From Arthrobacter sp. StoSoilB5 (GTDB lineage Bacteria; Actinomycetota; Actinomycetes; Actinomycetales; Micrococcaceae), in NCBI RefSeq assembly GCF_019977235.1, contig NZ_AP024646.1, positions 1,674,001-1,738,000 on the forward strand: a DNA stretch of 64,000 nucleotides, read 5' to 3'. The position numbers and the translations under genes are program-made. Below are positions 46,309 through 55,432 of this stretch, in pieces; within the stretch, counting starts at the first letter, position 1, and each line of letters begins with the position of its first letter. The notes under the pieces were generated by a model. It was not told where the DNA came from. It ran no database searches and was given only the letters and a program-made list of their open reading frames with translations.

Positions 46309-48000
46309 ATGACCCAAACAGCCCTTCCTGGACTGGTTACTCCGCCGAAACTGCCGAAAGGCACACTGCGGATTGTTCCGCTAGGTGGACTGGGGGAGAT
46401 AGGCCGCAACATGGCGGTCTTCGAAATCGACGGCAAGTTGCTGATCGTTGACTGCGGCGTACTTTTTCCCGAGGAAACGCAGCCGGGCGTTGATTTGATC
46501 CTTCCCGATTTCTCTTACATTGAGGACCGGCTGCAGGATGTTGTTGGCGTAGTGCTCACGCACGGCCATGAAGACCACATCGGTGCTGTTCCCTATCTGC
46601 TGCGCCTCAAAGCCGATATCCCCCTGATCGGCTCGCAGTTGACGCTGGCTTTGGTGGAGGCGAAGCTCCAGGAGCATCGGATCAAGCCGTACACGCTGAC
46701 TGTTACCGAGGGCCAGGTGGAACAGTTCGGCCCGTTCGAGTGCGAATTCGTCGCTGTGAACCACTCGATCCCGGACGCCTTGGCAGTCTTCATCCGCACC
46801 GAAGGTGGCACCGTCCTCCACACGGGCGACTTCAAGATGGACCAACTGCCCTTGGACGGCCGCATCACCGACCTCCGTCACTTCGCCCGCTTGGGTGAAG
46901 AAGGCGTGGACCTCTTCATGGCCGACTCCACCAATGCCGACGTTCCGGGGTTCACCACCGCCGAGAAGGAAATCGGACCCACCCTTGATCGACTGTTCGG
47001 ACAGGCGAAGAAGCGCATCATCGTGGCTTCCTTCTCTTCCCACGTCCACCGTGTCCAGCAGGTTCTCGATGCCGCAGCCAAGCACGGCCGCAACGTTGCC
47101 TTCGTAGGCCGCTCGATGGTTCGGAACATGGCCATCGCGGCCAAACTGGGGTACCTGGACGTACCCAACGGGATCCTGGTGGATATCAAGAACATTGACA
47201 ACCTCCCCGATGACCGGGTGGTCCTCATGTCCACGGGCTCCCAGGGCGAGCCCATGGCGGCATTGTCACGCATGGCCAACGGCGACCACCGCGTGGTTGT
47301 TGGCCAAGGCGACACCGTGATCCTTGCCTCCAGCCTCATTCCAGGCAACGAGAATGCAGTGTTCCGCATCATCAACGGCTTGCTGAAGCTCGGCGCCGAT
47401 GTCATCCACAAGGGAACGGCCAAGGTTCACGTTTCCGGGCACGCAGCTGCCGGTGAGTTGCTGTATTGCTACAACATCCTTGAGCCCCTCAATGCGATGC
47501 CTGTTCACGGTGAAACGCGGCACCTGATTGCCAACGGAAATATCGCGGAGGAATCCGGTGTGCCCTCCGATGGCATCATCCTCAGCGACAACGGCACTGT
47601 CATTGACCTGAAGGACCACAAGGCAAACATCGTGGGCCAGGTGGAGGTCGGCTTTGTTTATGTGGACGGTTCCAGCGTTGGTGAAATCACCGACGCTGAC
47701 CTAAAGGACCGGCGCATCCTGGGCGACGAAGGCTTCATCTCCATCATCACGGTCATCAACCGGACCACGGGCAAGATTGTCTCCGGACCGGAAATCCATG
47801 CACGTGGCGTAGCGGAGGACGACTCCGTCTTCGACGAAATCATCCCCAAGATCAACGCCGCATTGGAAGAAGCCGTGCTCAACCATGCCGACCACACCAA
47901 CCACCAGCTGCAGCAGGTGGTGCGCAGGATCATCGGAACGTGGGTGAACCGGAAGCTCCGCCGCCGTCCCATGATCATCCCGGTGGTCCTGGAAGCGTAG
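46309..48000 (+). CDS. rnj: Ribonuclease J
   Basis: 563 residues of a metallo-beta-lactamase/beta-CASP RNase, active as 5'-3' exonuclease and endonuclease in mRNA decay and rRNA maturation. The metal-binding HGHEDHIG is at about 85-92; HTGDFKMD, ADSTNAD, GRSM, and STGSQGEPMAALSRM (beta-CASP) follow, and the C-terminal domain has VHGETRHL and HVSGHA. Together with PNPase (27.9 kb) it forms part of the decay machinery. Confidence 0.96.
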   Translation: MTQTALPGLVTPPKLPKGTLRIVPLGGLGEIGRNMAVFEIDGKLLIVDCGVLFPEETQPGVDLILPDFSYIEDRLQDVVGVVLTHGHEDHIGAVPYLLRLKADIPLIGSQLTLALVEAKLQEHRIKPYTLTVTEGQVEQFGPFECEFVAVNHSIPDALAVFIRTEGGTVLHTGDFKMDQLPLDGRITDLRHFARLGEEGVDLFMADSTNADVPGFTTAEKEIGPTLDRLFGQAKKRIIVASFSSHVHRVQQVLDAAAKHGRNVAFVGRSMVRNMAIAAKLGYLDVPNGILVDIKNIDNLPDDRVVLMSTGSQGEPMAALSRMANGDHRVVVGQGDTVILASSLIPGNENAVFRIINGLLKLGADVIHKGTAKVHVSGHAAAGELLYCYNILEPLNAMPVHGETRHLIANGNIAEESGVPSDGIILSDNGTVIDLKDHKANIVGQVEVGFVYVDGSSVGEITDADLKDRRILGDEGFISIITVINRTTGKIVSGPEIHARGVAEDDSVFDEIIPKINAALEEAVLNHADHTNHQLQQVVRRIIGTWVNRKLRRRPMIIPVVLEA

Positions 48001-48059
48001 TCCACCGGCAACATGCATCCTGGGGGCCGGAAATCCGCTGATTTCGGGCCCCCTTGGGG

Positions 48060-48065
48060 TAGCGT
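48060..48065 (+). promoter_or_regulatory. -10 element for leaderless ftsK
   Basis: TAGCGT, 7 nt before the ATG at 48073; an in-frame GTG at 48064 overlaps the hexamer and is therefore less likely to be the start. Confidence 0.4.
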
Positions 48066-48072
48066 GGCAACC

Positions 48073-50934
48073 ATGGCGACCCGTACTTCCTCCACGCCAC
48101 GAGGCAGCTCCAGCAGTAAATCCGGCGGCACAGGCCGGGGCGCAGCTGCATCCAAAAGCAGCGCCTCCACTCCCAGGAACGGTCGGGGCAGCACTGCCCG
48201 TACCAAGCAGTCGGCCGCCGTCGAGCCCCATGCCCCACTTCCCCTGCGCATGCTGGCAGGTGCCTGGCAGGGTATTGGCCACGTCGTTGGCGCAGGAGTC
48301 CGCCGGATCGGATACGACGTCAGCGACCTCGATCCCGCCGATCGCCGCGACGGTGCAGCCCTGTTCAATCTCGTGCTGGGCATCGCCATTGCCACCTTCG
48401 CCTGGTGGGGCCTGACAGGGTGGCTGCCAGATGCCGTCTACAGCGTAGTCAATGGCACTTTCGGCTGGATATCGCTCGTTTTGCCCTTCATGCTTTTCAT
48501 CTGCGCTTTCCGCCTCTTCCGCAAACCGCAGGATGGCCGCGGCAATAACCGCGTTGGCATCGGCTTCATGATCATGACTTTCGCTGGTTCCGGCCTGGCC
48601 CACATCATTGGCGGACAGCCCACCGTGGCTGATGGCTTCGACGGGCTGCGCAGGGCGGGTGGAATGCTGGGCTTCCTTGCAGCGTCTCCGCTTGCTGCCA
48701 TTCATGCCGCGGTTCCTGTGATCGTGTACAGCGTGCTGGCTTTCGTGTCGGTGCTGATCGTTACCGCAACGCCGTTTGGGGCGATTCCTTCGCGGATCCG
48801 CTCCGCCTATGAGCATCTTATGGGCGTGGACCTCATGGACGCCGAGTCCGGCAAGGATGCCCACGATCGCAGCTACCTTTATGAAAACGGGGCCGTTGCA
48901 AAGCCTAAGAAGAAGCGGATGCGCTTCTTCGGCAAGGATGAGGATCCCGACGCCGGTTTGGAAGGTTACGTCGGTGACGAGGCCTTTGAGCACGCAATAG
49001 TCGACGACGACGAAACCCCCAAGGCGTCTGTGCCCCGCGTTCCGCCGGGCGTACGCCGCCCCACCCAAGCGGAGATAGCGGTCGGCAAGATCAAGGCCGC
49101 CCAGGGTTTGGGCGCCAGCCCCGGAATCGACAACCCCACAGAGGCAATTCCCGTCCTTACGCCGGAGATGACTGCGCCCACGGTGGCGCAGGTTCCGGCG
49201 AGGCCCGCTACGCCTCCGCCGCCGCCCACGCCGATCCCGCAGCGGACTGAACAGCTGTCCTTGGCTGGGGACGTCACTTATACCCTGCCTGCCTCGGACT
49301 TCCTCACGCCCGGCTCCATACCGAAGGAGCGCACGGAAGCGAACGACGCCGTCGTGGCCGCCCTGACAGACACGCTGACGCAGTTCAACGTCGACGCCGC
49401 GGTGACCGGCTTCAGCCGCGGCCCAACAGTGACACGCTATGAAATCGAACTGTCTCCCGGCACGAAGGTGGAGCGCGTAACGGCGCTGTCCAAGAACATC
49501 TCGTATGCGGTGGCATCCAGCGATGTCCGCATCCTGAGCCCGATTCCCGGCAAGTCGGCCATCGGCATCGAGATCCCCAACACGGACCGCGAAACGGTGT
49601 CCCTGGGCGATGTCCTGCGGAGCCAGAACGCCCGGCGCACGGACCACCCCATGGTGATGGGTGTTGGCAAGGACGTCGAGGGCGGCTACGTCGTGGCAAA
49701 CCTTGCCAAGATGCCCCACTTGCTGGTTGCTGGTGCTACCGGTGCCGGTAAGTCGAGCTTCGTGAACTCCATGATCACCTCGATTCTGATGCGCGCCACT
49801 CCGGACGAAGTACGGATGGTCATGGTGGACCCCAAGCGTGTGGAACTCACCGCTTACGAAGGCGTCCCGCACCTGATCACGCCCATCATCACTAACCCCA
49901 AGAAAGCCGCCGAGGCCTTGCAGTGGGTGGTCCGTGAAATGGACGCCCGCTACGACGACCTCGCCAACTACGGCTACAAGCACATCGACGACTTCAACAA
50001 GGCGGTCAGGGCAGGCAAGGTTACGCCTCCGGTTGATTCCAAGCGCATCATCAAGCCATATCCGTACTTGCTGGTGATAGTGGACGAGCTCGCCGACCTC
50101 ATGATGGTGGCCCCGCGCGACGTCGAAGATTCGATCGTCCGCATCACGCAGCTCGCCCGTGCCGCCGGCATCCACCTGGTACTGGCAACGCAGCGACCAT
50201 CCGTTGACGTCGTCACCGGCCTCATCAAAGCCAACGTGCCCTCCCGCATGGCATTCGCCACCTCGTCCGTCACGGACTCCCGCGTTGTGCTCGACCAGCC
50301 GGGCGCCGAGAAGCTCATCGGACAAGGTGACGCCTTGTTCCTGCCCATGGGTGCGTCCAAGGCGATGCGTGTCCAGGGTGCCTGGGTGACCGAATCTGAA
50401 ATCCATAAGGTTGTGGAACACGTCAAAGGCCAGCTGCAGGCCGTGTACCGGGACGACGTCGCCGCCGAGGCCCCCAAGAAACAGATCGACGACGACATCG
50501 GGGACGATCTCGAGGTGCTGTTGCAGGCCACCGAACTCGTTGTCACCACGCAGTTCGGTTCAACCTCGATGCTCCAGCGCAAGCTCCGTGTGGGCTTCGC
50601 CAAGGCCGGTCGCCTCATGGACCTCCTTGAGTCCCGCGGAGTCGTGGGTCCCTCGGAGGGTTCCAAGGCACGCGACGTCCTGGTCAAGCCCGACGACCTC
50701 GCAGCTGTCCTGGCGGCCATGAAGGGGCAGGAATCGCCGGCCGCGCCCGACGCACACACGGCGGCCCTGAGCGATAACGCGAACTCAAATATCGCCGTCG
50801 GCGGTTATGCCGAAGACCTCGTGGCGGCGGACCTCGAAAACAGGACGCAGGCTGTTGTGTATTACGACGGCGCCGACGCTCCGGATGACGAGGATGAGGG
50901 CGGCGAGGACGCGTGGTCCCTCACCGGGCGGTAG
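48073..50934 (+). CDS. ftsK: FtsK/SpoIIIE DNA translocase
   Basis: 953 residues. It pumps chromosome dimers to the division septum and activates Xer recombination. Order: Ser/Ala-rich N-tail, four membrane helices (about 90-250), a Pro-rich linker (about 320-400), the RecA-like motor with Walker A GATGAGKS (about 554-561), and the C-terminal winged-helix gamma domain that reads KOPS (FGSTSMLQRKLRVGFAKAGRLMDLLESRGVVGPSEG). It sits between rnj and pgsA. Confidence 0.95.
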   Translation: MATRTSSTPRGSSSSKSGGTGRGAAASKSSASTPRNGRGSTARTKQSAAVEPHAPLPLRMLAGAWQGIGHVVGAGVRRIGYDVSDLDPADRRDGAALFNLVLGIAIATFAWWGLTGWLPDAVYSVVNGTFGWISLVLPFMLFICAFRLFRKPQDGRGNNRVGIGFMIMTFAGSGLAHIIGGQPTVADGFDGLRRAGGMLGFLAASPLAAIHAAVPVIVYSVLAFVSVLIVTATPFGAIPSRIRSAYEHLMGVDLMDAESGKDAHDRSYLYENGAVAKPKKKRMRFFGKDEDPDAGLEGYVGDEAFEHAIVDDDETPKASVPRVPPGVRRPTQAEIAVGKIKAAQGLGASPGIDNPTEAIPVLTPEMTAPTVAQVPARPATPPPPPTPIPQRTEQLSLAGDVTYTLPASDFLTPGSIPKERTEANDAVVAALTDTLTQFNVDAAVTGFSRGPTVTRYEIELSPGTKVERVTALSKNISYAVASSDVRILSPIPGKSAIGIEIPNTDRETVSLGDVLRSQNARRTDHPMVMGVGKDVEGGYVVANLAKMPHLLVAGATGAGKSSFVNSMITSILMRATPDEVRMVMVDPKRVELTAYEGVPHLITPIITNPKKAAEALQWVVREMDARYDDLANYGYKHIDDFNKAVRAGKVTPPVDSKRIIKPYPYLLVIVDELADLMMVAPRDVEDSIVRITQLARAAGIHLVLATQRPSVDVVTGLIKANVPSRMAFATSSVTDSRVVLDQPGAEKLIGQGDALFLPMGASKAMRVQGAWVTESEIHKVVEHVKGQLQAVYRDDVAAEAPKKQIDDDIGDDLEVLLQATELVVTTQFGSTSMLQRKLRVGFAKAGRLMDLLESRGVVGPSEGSKARDVLVKPDDLAAVLAAMKGQESPAAPDAHTAALSDNANSNIAVGGYAEDLVAADLENRTQAVVYYDGADAPDDEDEGGEDAWSLTGR

Positions 50935-50978
50935 CTTCAAATGACGGTCGCCTCTAAAGTCGGTCGCTTCAGAGACGG

Positions 50979-50984
50979 TAGCCT
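50979..50984 (+). promoter_or_regulatory. -10 element for pgsA
   Basis: TAGCCT, 6 nt before the GTG at 50991; the intervening AGAGGA also looks SD-like, so this start could be used with or without a leader. Confidence 0.4.
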
Positions 50985-50990
50985 AGAGGA

Positions 50991-51593
50991 GTGACTACAG
51001 CCGAGGGTGACAACGCCACTTCCAGCAGCTCCGACGTCTGGAACCTCCCCAACATCCTCACGATGCTCCGCATCGTCCTGGTTCCGTTTTTTGTCTGGTT
51101 CATGGTGGCCGATGACAACCAGCACGGCCTTTGGCGATGGGCGGCCGTTGTGGCCTTCGCCGTAGCGATCTACACGGACAAGCTCGACGGCGACATCGCC
51201 CGCGCGCGTGGCCTCATCACCAACTTCGGCAAGATCGCGGACCCCATCGCGGACAAGCTGCTCATCGGTTCAGCCCTGGTGCTCTTATCGATCCTCGGGG
51301 AACTGCCCTGGTGGGTGACTATCCTCATCCTGGTCCGTGAGTGGGGCATCACGGCACTGCGGTTCTTTGTGATCCGCTACGGAGTCATGCCGGCTTCACG
51401 CGGCGGAAAGCTGAAGACAGTCATCCAGACGGTGGCCATCTTCCTATACATCCTGCCGCTCGAGGCGATCGCACCGTGGCTGGTTATGGTGGCCTTCTGG
51501 GTCATGATGGCCGCCCTCGCCATCACGCTGTGGACCGGAGTGGAATACGTCGTCCAGGCGCTCAGGCTTCGTGCCGCTGGCCGCCGCGCATGA
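50991..51593 (+). CDS. pgsA: CDP-diacylglycerol-glycerol-3-phosphate 3-phosphatidyltransferase
   Basis: 200 residues (GTG start) with about five membrane helices. The CDP-alcohol phosphotransferase motif DKLDGDIARARGLITNFGKIADPIADK is complete with the three catalytic aspartates. It makes phosphatidylglycerophosphate, the precursor of phosphatidylglycerol and cardiolipin. Its stop overlaps cinA as ATGA. Confidence 0.92.
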   Translation: MTTAEGDNATSSSSDVWNLPNILTMLRIVLVPFFVWFMVADDNQHGLWRWAAVVAFAVAIYTDKLDGDIARARGLITNFGKIADPIADKLLIGSALVLLSILGELPWWVTILILVREWGITALRFFVIRYGVMPASRGGKLKTVIQTVAIFLYILPLEAIAPWLVMVAFWVMMAALAITLWTGVEYVVQALRLRAAGRRA

Positions 51594-52102
51594 GCCTTCC
51601 CGCAGACGCTGCCAAAGCGTCAGAACTGGCGACGGCGGCAGTCGCCCTGGCGCTCGGCAAGAGCCTTACCGTGGCTACGGCCGAGTCACTGACCGCAGGA
51701 ATGGTGGCGGCCAGCCTTGCCAACACGCCCGGTGCGTCCGGAATGCTGCAGGGCGGCGTGATTGCTTACCAGAATTCCGTGAAAACCAACATGCTCGGCG
51801 TTCCTACCGACCTCATTGCCGCTGTTGGATCAGTGGATGGGGGAGTAGCTGCGGCCATGGCCGAGGGCGCCAGGCGGGCCTGTTTGGCCGACGTCGGAAT
51901 TTCCACTACCGGCGTCGCTGGGCCGGAGCCCCACGACGGCAAAGCTGTAGGAACCGTGTTCGTTGGCGTCGCGACCCTTATGGGCAGCAATGCGTTTGAA
52001 TTCACCTTTTCGGGGGACAGGCAGAGTATCAGGCAACAAGCCTGCGAGGCCGCGCTGGAGCGTCTGCTTGAAGCACTGGGAGGGGTTGGTTACCGTTCGT
52101 AA
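51590..52102 (+). CDS. cinA: CinA C-terminal/nicotinamide-nucleotide amidohydrolase
   Basis: 170 residues from the ATG at 51590. Only the PncC (CinA C-terminal) domain is present: TVATAESLTAGMVAASLANTPGASGMLQGGVIAYQNSVKTNMLGV and GISTTGVAGPEPHDGKAVGTVFVG. It deamidates NMN in pyridine-nucleotide salvage. Without the N-terminal MoCF-like domain the competence-related CinA role does not apply. Confidence 0.92.
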   Translation: MSLPADAAKASELATAAVALALGKSLTVATAESLTAGMVAASLANTPGASGMLQGGVIAYQNSVKTNMLGVPTDLIAAVGSVDGGVAAAMAEGARRACLADVGISTTGVAGPEPHDGKAVGTVFVGVATLMGSNAFEFTFSGDRQSIRQQACEAALERLLEALGGVGYRS

Positions 52103-52333
52103 AGTAGCCGGGAACAAAAACTCATTGCCAATAGTTGTGTCATTGTGTCGCTTCGGAACAGCCGGGGCGCCTAGGATGTAGGAAACCACACCGGTCCGCC
52201 AGCCAGCGAACCGGATGAACGAGGGAGCAAGGCGATACAGATGGTAAAGCAGCCCGTATCCGTAAACGGCGTTGTCCGCTGGAAGGATGTGGGCTTGGCT
52301 GATCAGGCACAGAGCGAACAGAAGGAGCGCAAA

Positions 52334-52675
52334 ATGGTTGTACTACGCCACGAAATCGGTGATGTACTGCGCGATGTCCGCCAGCGTCAGGGCCGTACCC
52401 TCCGCGAGGTCTCGCACAGCGCCCGCGTCTCACTTGGATACCTGAGTGAGGTTGAACGCGGCCAAAAGGAGGCTTCTTCCGAGCTCCTGTCCTCTATCTG
52501 CACCGCCCTGGACGTCCCGTTGTCCAGCATGCTCCGCGAAGTCAGCGACCGCGTGGCCGTTGCGGAGGGCGTAGCTGTTCCGGACACCGTTCCGCAGGAA
52601 TTCTCCCAGCGCTACGGTCGCGACCTTGACCTTACCGACGACTTCCCGCAGGGCATGCTCTCCGGAGCCCGGTAA
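52334..52675 (+). CDS. clgR: XRE-family regulator ClgR
   Basis: 113 residues from an ATG with AAGGAG 6 nt upstream; the frame is open to 52241 (144 aa). The short form matches the usual length of about 112 residues. The [52 protein letters not shown] is characteristic of ClgR, activator of the Clp protease genes and other stress genes in actinobacteria. The location next to pgsA and cinA is the same as in mycobacteria. Confidence 0.9.
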   Translation: MVVLRHEIGDVLRDVRQRQGRTLREVSHSARVSLGYLSEVERGQKEASSELLSSICTALDVPLSSMLREVSDRVAVAEGVAVPDTVPQEFSQRYGRDLDLTDDFPQGMLSGAR

Positions 52676-52701
52676 AGGGTCACACCAGGAATTATTATCA
52701 A

Positions 52702-52734
52702 GAAAGGTCCCCAGCCTGTGGCTGGGGACCTTTC
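52702..52734. terminator. Bidirectional terminator between clgR and the marR-type gene
   Basis: A perfect 15-bp stem GAAAGGTCCCCAGCC/GGCTGGGGACCTTTC (52702-52716 with 52720-52734) with a 3-nt loop. It lies between two convergent gene ends. Confidence 0.85.
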
Positions 52735-52778
52735 GCGTGCGTGATGCTATGTGGACAAAAGCCGGCCTCGCAGTGGCG

Positions 52779-53327
52779 TCAGTCTTCAGAGGGATCGGCG
52801 GTGTCCCCGGATTCCGGATCCTTCAGCGTGGAGTCCTTGAGGATACTTTCGCCGTAGACGGCATTGAGTCGGCCCATGTAGTCGGCCAGGGTTTGGACAT
52901 CCTCCAGCGGCCACTCACCGAGTCGCTCGCGGAACACCTGCCGTCGGGCGTCCTGGACCTGATGCATCTTCTCTTCGCCTTTTTCCGTCAGACGAATCGA
53001 TTGAGCCCTGCCGTCCTGTGGATCTGCTTCTTTGTAGACCAAGCCGATGCTCTCCAGGAATGCGATCTGGCGGCTCACCGAGGGCTTGCCGACTCCGATG
53101 CACGAGGCGAGGTCTGTCAAGCGGATGGGGCCTTCGCGGCGGATGATTGTCAGCAGCCCATAGGCAGCGGGCTCCATGTCGGGGTGGACCTGGCGCGACA
53201 ACTGGTGCGAGATTGAACGGGCGCGGCGCCAGAGCAGACTCAGCTGGTGTTCCACCTGCTGAAGGGCGTCGTCTACGGCGTCGCCTGGCACGGCCGCAGG
53301 AGGCGTGCTCTGGAGAGGATTGCTCAT
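52779..53327 (-). CDS. MarR family transcriptional regulator
   Basis: 182 residues from the ATG at 53327, preceded by TAGAAT (53335-53340) and a 7-nt gap. The frame is open further upstream, but an ATG three codons earlier lies inside this -10. MarR winged helix (about 45-125, with IRREGPIRLTDLASCIGVGKPSVSRQIAFLESIGLVYKEADPQDGRAQSIRLTEKG). It is divergent from DUF3046-recA; its own start region is only 41 bp from theirs. Ligand unknown. Confidence 0.88.
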   Translation of the reverse strand: MSNPLQSTPPAAVPGDAVDDALQQVEHQLSLLWRRARSISHQLSRQVHPDMEPAAYGLLTIIRREGPIRLTDLASCIGVGKPSVSRQIAFLESIGLVYKEADPQDGRAQSIRLTEKGEEKMHQVQDARRQVFRERLGEWPLEDVQTLADYMGRLNAVYGESILKDSTLKDPESGDTADPSED

Positions 53328-53368
53328 GGCAACCATTCTAGAGTCCGGGGCCGTGAGAGACTCTATCC

Positions 53369-53593
53369 GTGAGGGCAAGTGACTTCTGGCGTTTGATGGA
53401 CGATGAATTCGGGGCGGGCTATTCCCGGGTCCTGGCCAATTCCCTGGTGCTCGCCGGGGTGGGAGGACGGACTGCCGTGGAGGCGCTGGCTGCTGGCTAC
53501 CAGCCACGCGAGGTCTGGCTGGCAATGTGCGAAGTCCAGGATGTCCCTCCGGAACGCAGGCTAGGCAGGGATATCAAGCCTGCAGCCAGCTAA
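53369..53593 (+). CDS. DUF3046 family protein
   Basis: 74 residues (GTG start) matching DUF3046 (SDFWRLMDDEFGAGYSRVLANSLVLAGVGGRTAVEALAAGYQPREVWLAMCEVQDVP). This family is encoded immediately upstream of recA in many actinobacteria; its role is unknown. The 266-nt gap to recA holds the recA promoter and LexA box. Confidence 0.85.
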   Translation: MRASDFWRLMDDEFGAGYSRVLANSLVLAGVGGRTAVEALAAGYQPREVWLAMCEVQDVPPERRLGRDIKPAAS

Positions 53594-53653
53594 GCCCGGC
53601 CACGTTTAGCCGAGGACTTCCAGCTCCCTGGCGGTGACACGCCGCTCCATTGT

Positions 53654-53669
53654 TCGAATATCTGTTCGG
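53654..53669. promoter_or_regulatory. LexA (SOS) box of recA
   Basis: TCGAATATCTGTTCGG, 14 of 16 identical to the box at 44931-44946. It lies 190 bp upstream of the recA ATG, beside a TATGCT -10 (53677-53682). Confidence 0.85.
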
Positions 53670-53859
53670 ATGGGGATATGCTCCTGTGAGAGGAAAATTG
53701 ATCCTGGAGGACGCGTTCCAAAGGCAATCGGAGGGCATGGTTATCCACATAGCCCACGTCGGCTTCAAAAAATGTCAGGGAGCCGTAATAGCGTCTGACA
53801 TGACAGGAAAGCGGCCATTCAGGCCACTCCACAGCGAGAAAGCATCAGAGGTGTGAACC

Positions 53860-54900
53860 ATGGCGGCAACCCCGGATCGTGAGAAGGCGCTCGAAGCAGC
53901 GCTTGCCCAGATCGACAAGCAGTTCGGCAAAGGCTCCATCATGCGTTTGGGTGATGACACCCGCGCCCCGATCGAAGTCATTCCTACCGGATCCATTGCG
54001 CTGGATGTCGCCCTTGGCATTGGCGGCCTGCCCCGTGGCCGCGTCGTTGAGATCTACGGCCCGGAATCCTCTGGTAAGACCACCGTGGCCCTGCACGCTG
54101 TAGCAAATGCGCAGCGCAACGGTGGCATCGCGGCGTTCATTGACGCTGAGCACGCCCTTGATCCCGACTACGCCGCCAAGCTTGGGGTGGACACGGACGC
54201 CCTGCTCGTGTCCCAGCCGGACACGGGTGAGCAGGCTCTCGAAATCATGGACATGCTGGTAGGCTCCGGCTCCCTCGACGTCATTGTCATTGACTCTGTG
54301 GCAGCCTTGGTTCCGCGTGCTGAAATTGAGGGCGAGATGGGCGATTCGCACGTCGGCCTCCAGGCGCGGCTCATGAGCCAGGCCCTGCGAAAGATCACCG
54401 GTCGCCTGAGTCAGACCAAGACCACCGCCATCTTCATCAACCAGTTGCGTGAGAAGATCGGTGTCTTCTTTGGATCGCCGGAAACCACCACCGGTGGTAA
54501 GGCCCTGAAGTTCTACGCGTCAGTCCGCATCGACGTCCGCCGCATTCAGACGCTGAAGGAAGGTGCCGACTCCGTCGGTAACCGAACCAAGGCAAAGATC
54601 GTCAAGAACAAGATGGCGCCCCCCTTCAAAATTGCTGAATTCGACATCATCTACGGCCAGGGCATCTCCCGTGAGGGAGGGATCATTGACATGGGCGTCG
54701 AGCACGGCATCATCAAGAAGTCCGGCTCGTGGTTCACGTACGACGGCGATCAGCTGGGCCAAGGTATGGAAAACTCACGGCGCTTCCTGCGGGACAACCC
54801 GGAGCTGGCTCAGGAACTCGAGCGCCTCATCAAGGAAAAGCTTGGCGTGGGTGTGAAGCCGGAGGCAGATTCTCCGAAGCTGAAGGCCGTTGACGGCTAG
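53860..54900 (+). CDS. recA: Recombinase RecA
   Basis: 346 residues, no intein. RecA forms filaments on ssDNA, drives homologous recombination and triggers LexA self-cleavage. Walker [10 protein letters not shown] at 67-75, Walker [12 protein letters not shown], and loop L2 region ([24 protein letters not shown]) are intact. The promoter carries a LexA box. recX overlaps its end. Confidence 0.98.
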   Translation: MAATPDREKALEAALAQIDKQFGKGSIMRLGDDTRAPIEVIPTGSIALDVALGIGGLPRGRVVEIYGPESSGKTTVALHAVANAQRNGGIAAFIDAEHALDPDYAAKLGVDTDALLVSQPDTGEQALEIMDMLVGSGSLDVIVIDSVAALVPRAEIEGEMGDSHVGLQARLMSQALRKITGRLSQTKTTAIFINQLREKIGVFFGSPETTTGGKALKFYASVRIDVRRIQTLKEGADSVGNRTKAKIVKNKMAPPFKIAEFDIIYGQGISREGGIIDMGVEHGIIKKSGSWFTYDGDQLGQGMENSRRFLRDNPELAQELERLIKEKLGVGVKPEADSPKLKAVDG

Positions 54901-55432
54901 AACCGGGCCGGACCCGGAGTCTTCCGTCTCCGGGGATCCGGAGCCTGATCCCGAATCCGTGGCTCGCGCCATCGTCCTGCGGCAACTGACGATGGCGCCA
55001 CGGAGTCGGCTGCAACTGTCCCGCAAGCTGGCCGAACGGAATGTTCCCCAGGACGTTGCGGAGGCTGTGTTGGACCGCTTCGAGGAAGTCCAGCTCATTG
55101 ATGACGCCGAGTTTGCCAGAATGTGGGTGCGCAGCCGGTCCCAAAGCCGGAAATTGGCCAAGGGCGCTCTTCGCCGTGAACTGACGGAGAAGGGTATTGA
55201 GTTGGATGACGCCGAGGAAGCGCTCTCGCAGCTCAGCGATGAGGATGAGGAAACCGCCGCCCGCGAGCTTGTTGAGCGTAAGTTGAGGCCAGGCATCGAT
55301 CTCTCGGACCGCGCAGAACGTGACAAGTACACGCGCCGGTTGGCATCAATGCTGGCCCGGAAAGGCTATGCGCCCTCCATGGCCTTTCGGATCGTCGGTG
55401 AGGTACTTGCCCAAGCCGGTACCCTTGAGTAG
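54890..55432 (+). CDS. recX: Regulatory protein RecX
   Basis: 180 residues from a TTG at 54890 that overlaps recA by 11 bp; an AAGG lies 4 nt upstream. RecX inhibits RecA filament growth. Three repeated three-helix modules are seen: [47 protein letters not shown], and [23 protein letters not shown]. Its TAG shares a base with the miaB GTG. Confidence 0.92.
   Translation: MTARTGPDPESSVSGDPEPDPESVARAIVLRQLTMAPRSRLQLSRKLAERNVPQDVAEAVLDRFEEVQLIDDAEFARMWVRSRSQSRKLAKGALRRELTEKGIELDDAEEALSQLSDEDEETAARELVERKLRPGIDLSDRAERDKYTRRLASMLARKGYAPSMAFRIVGEVLAQAGTLE

Noticed and set aside
47701..50421. A 906-codon open frame on the minus strand opposite rnj and ftsK
   Set aside because: Both sense-strand genes are fully supported by family motifs. 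Long antisense frames are expected in GC-rich genes where stop codons are rare on the complementary frame, and no recognisable domain appears in this one.
53650..53856. A 68-codon frame between DUF3046 and recA
   Set aside because: It spans the LexA box and recA promoter, has no SD, and shows no recognisable protein; it is best read as the recA leader.
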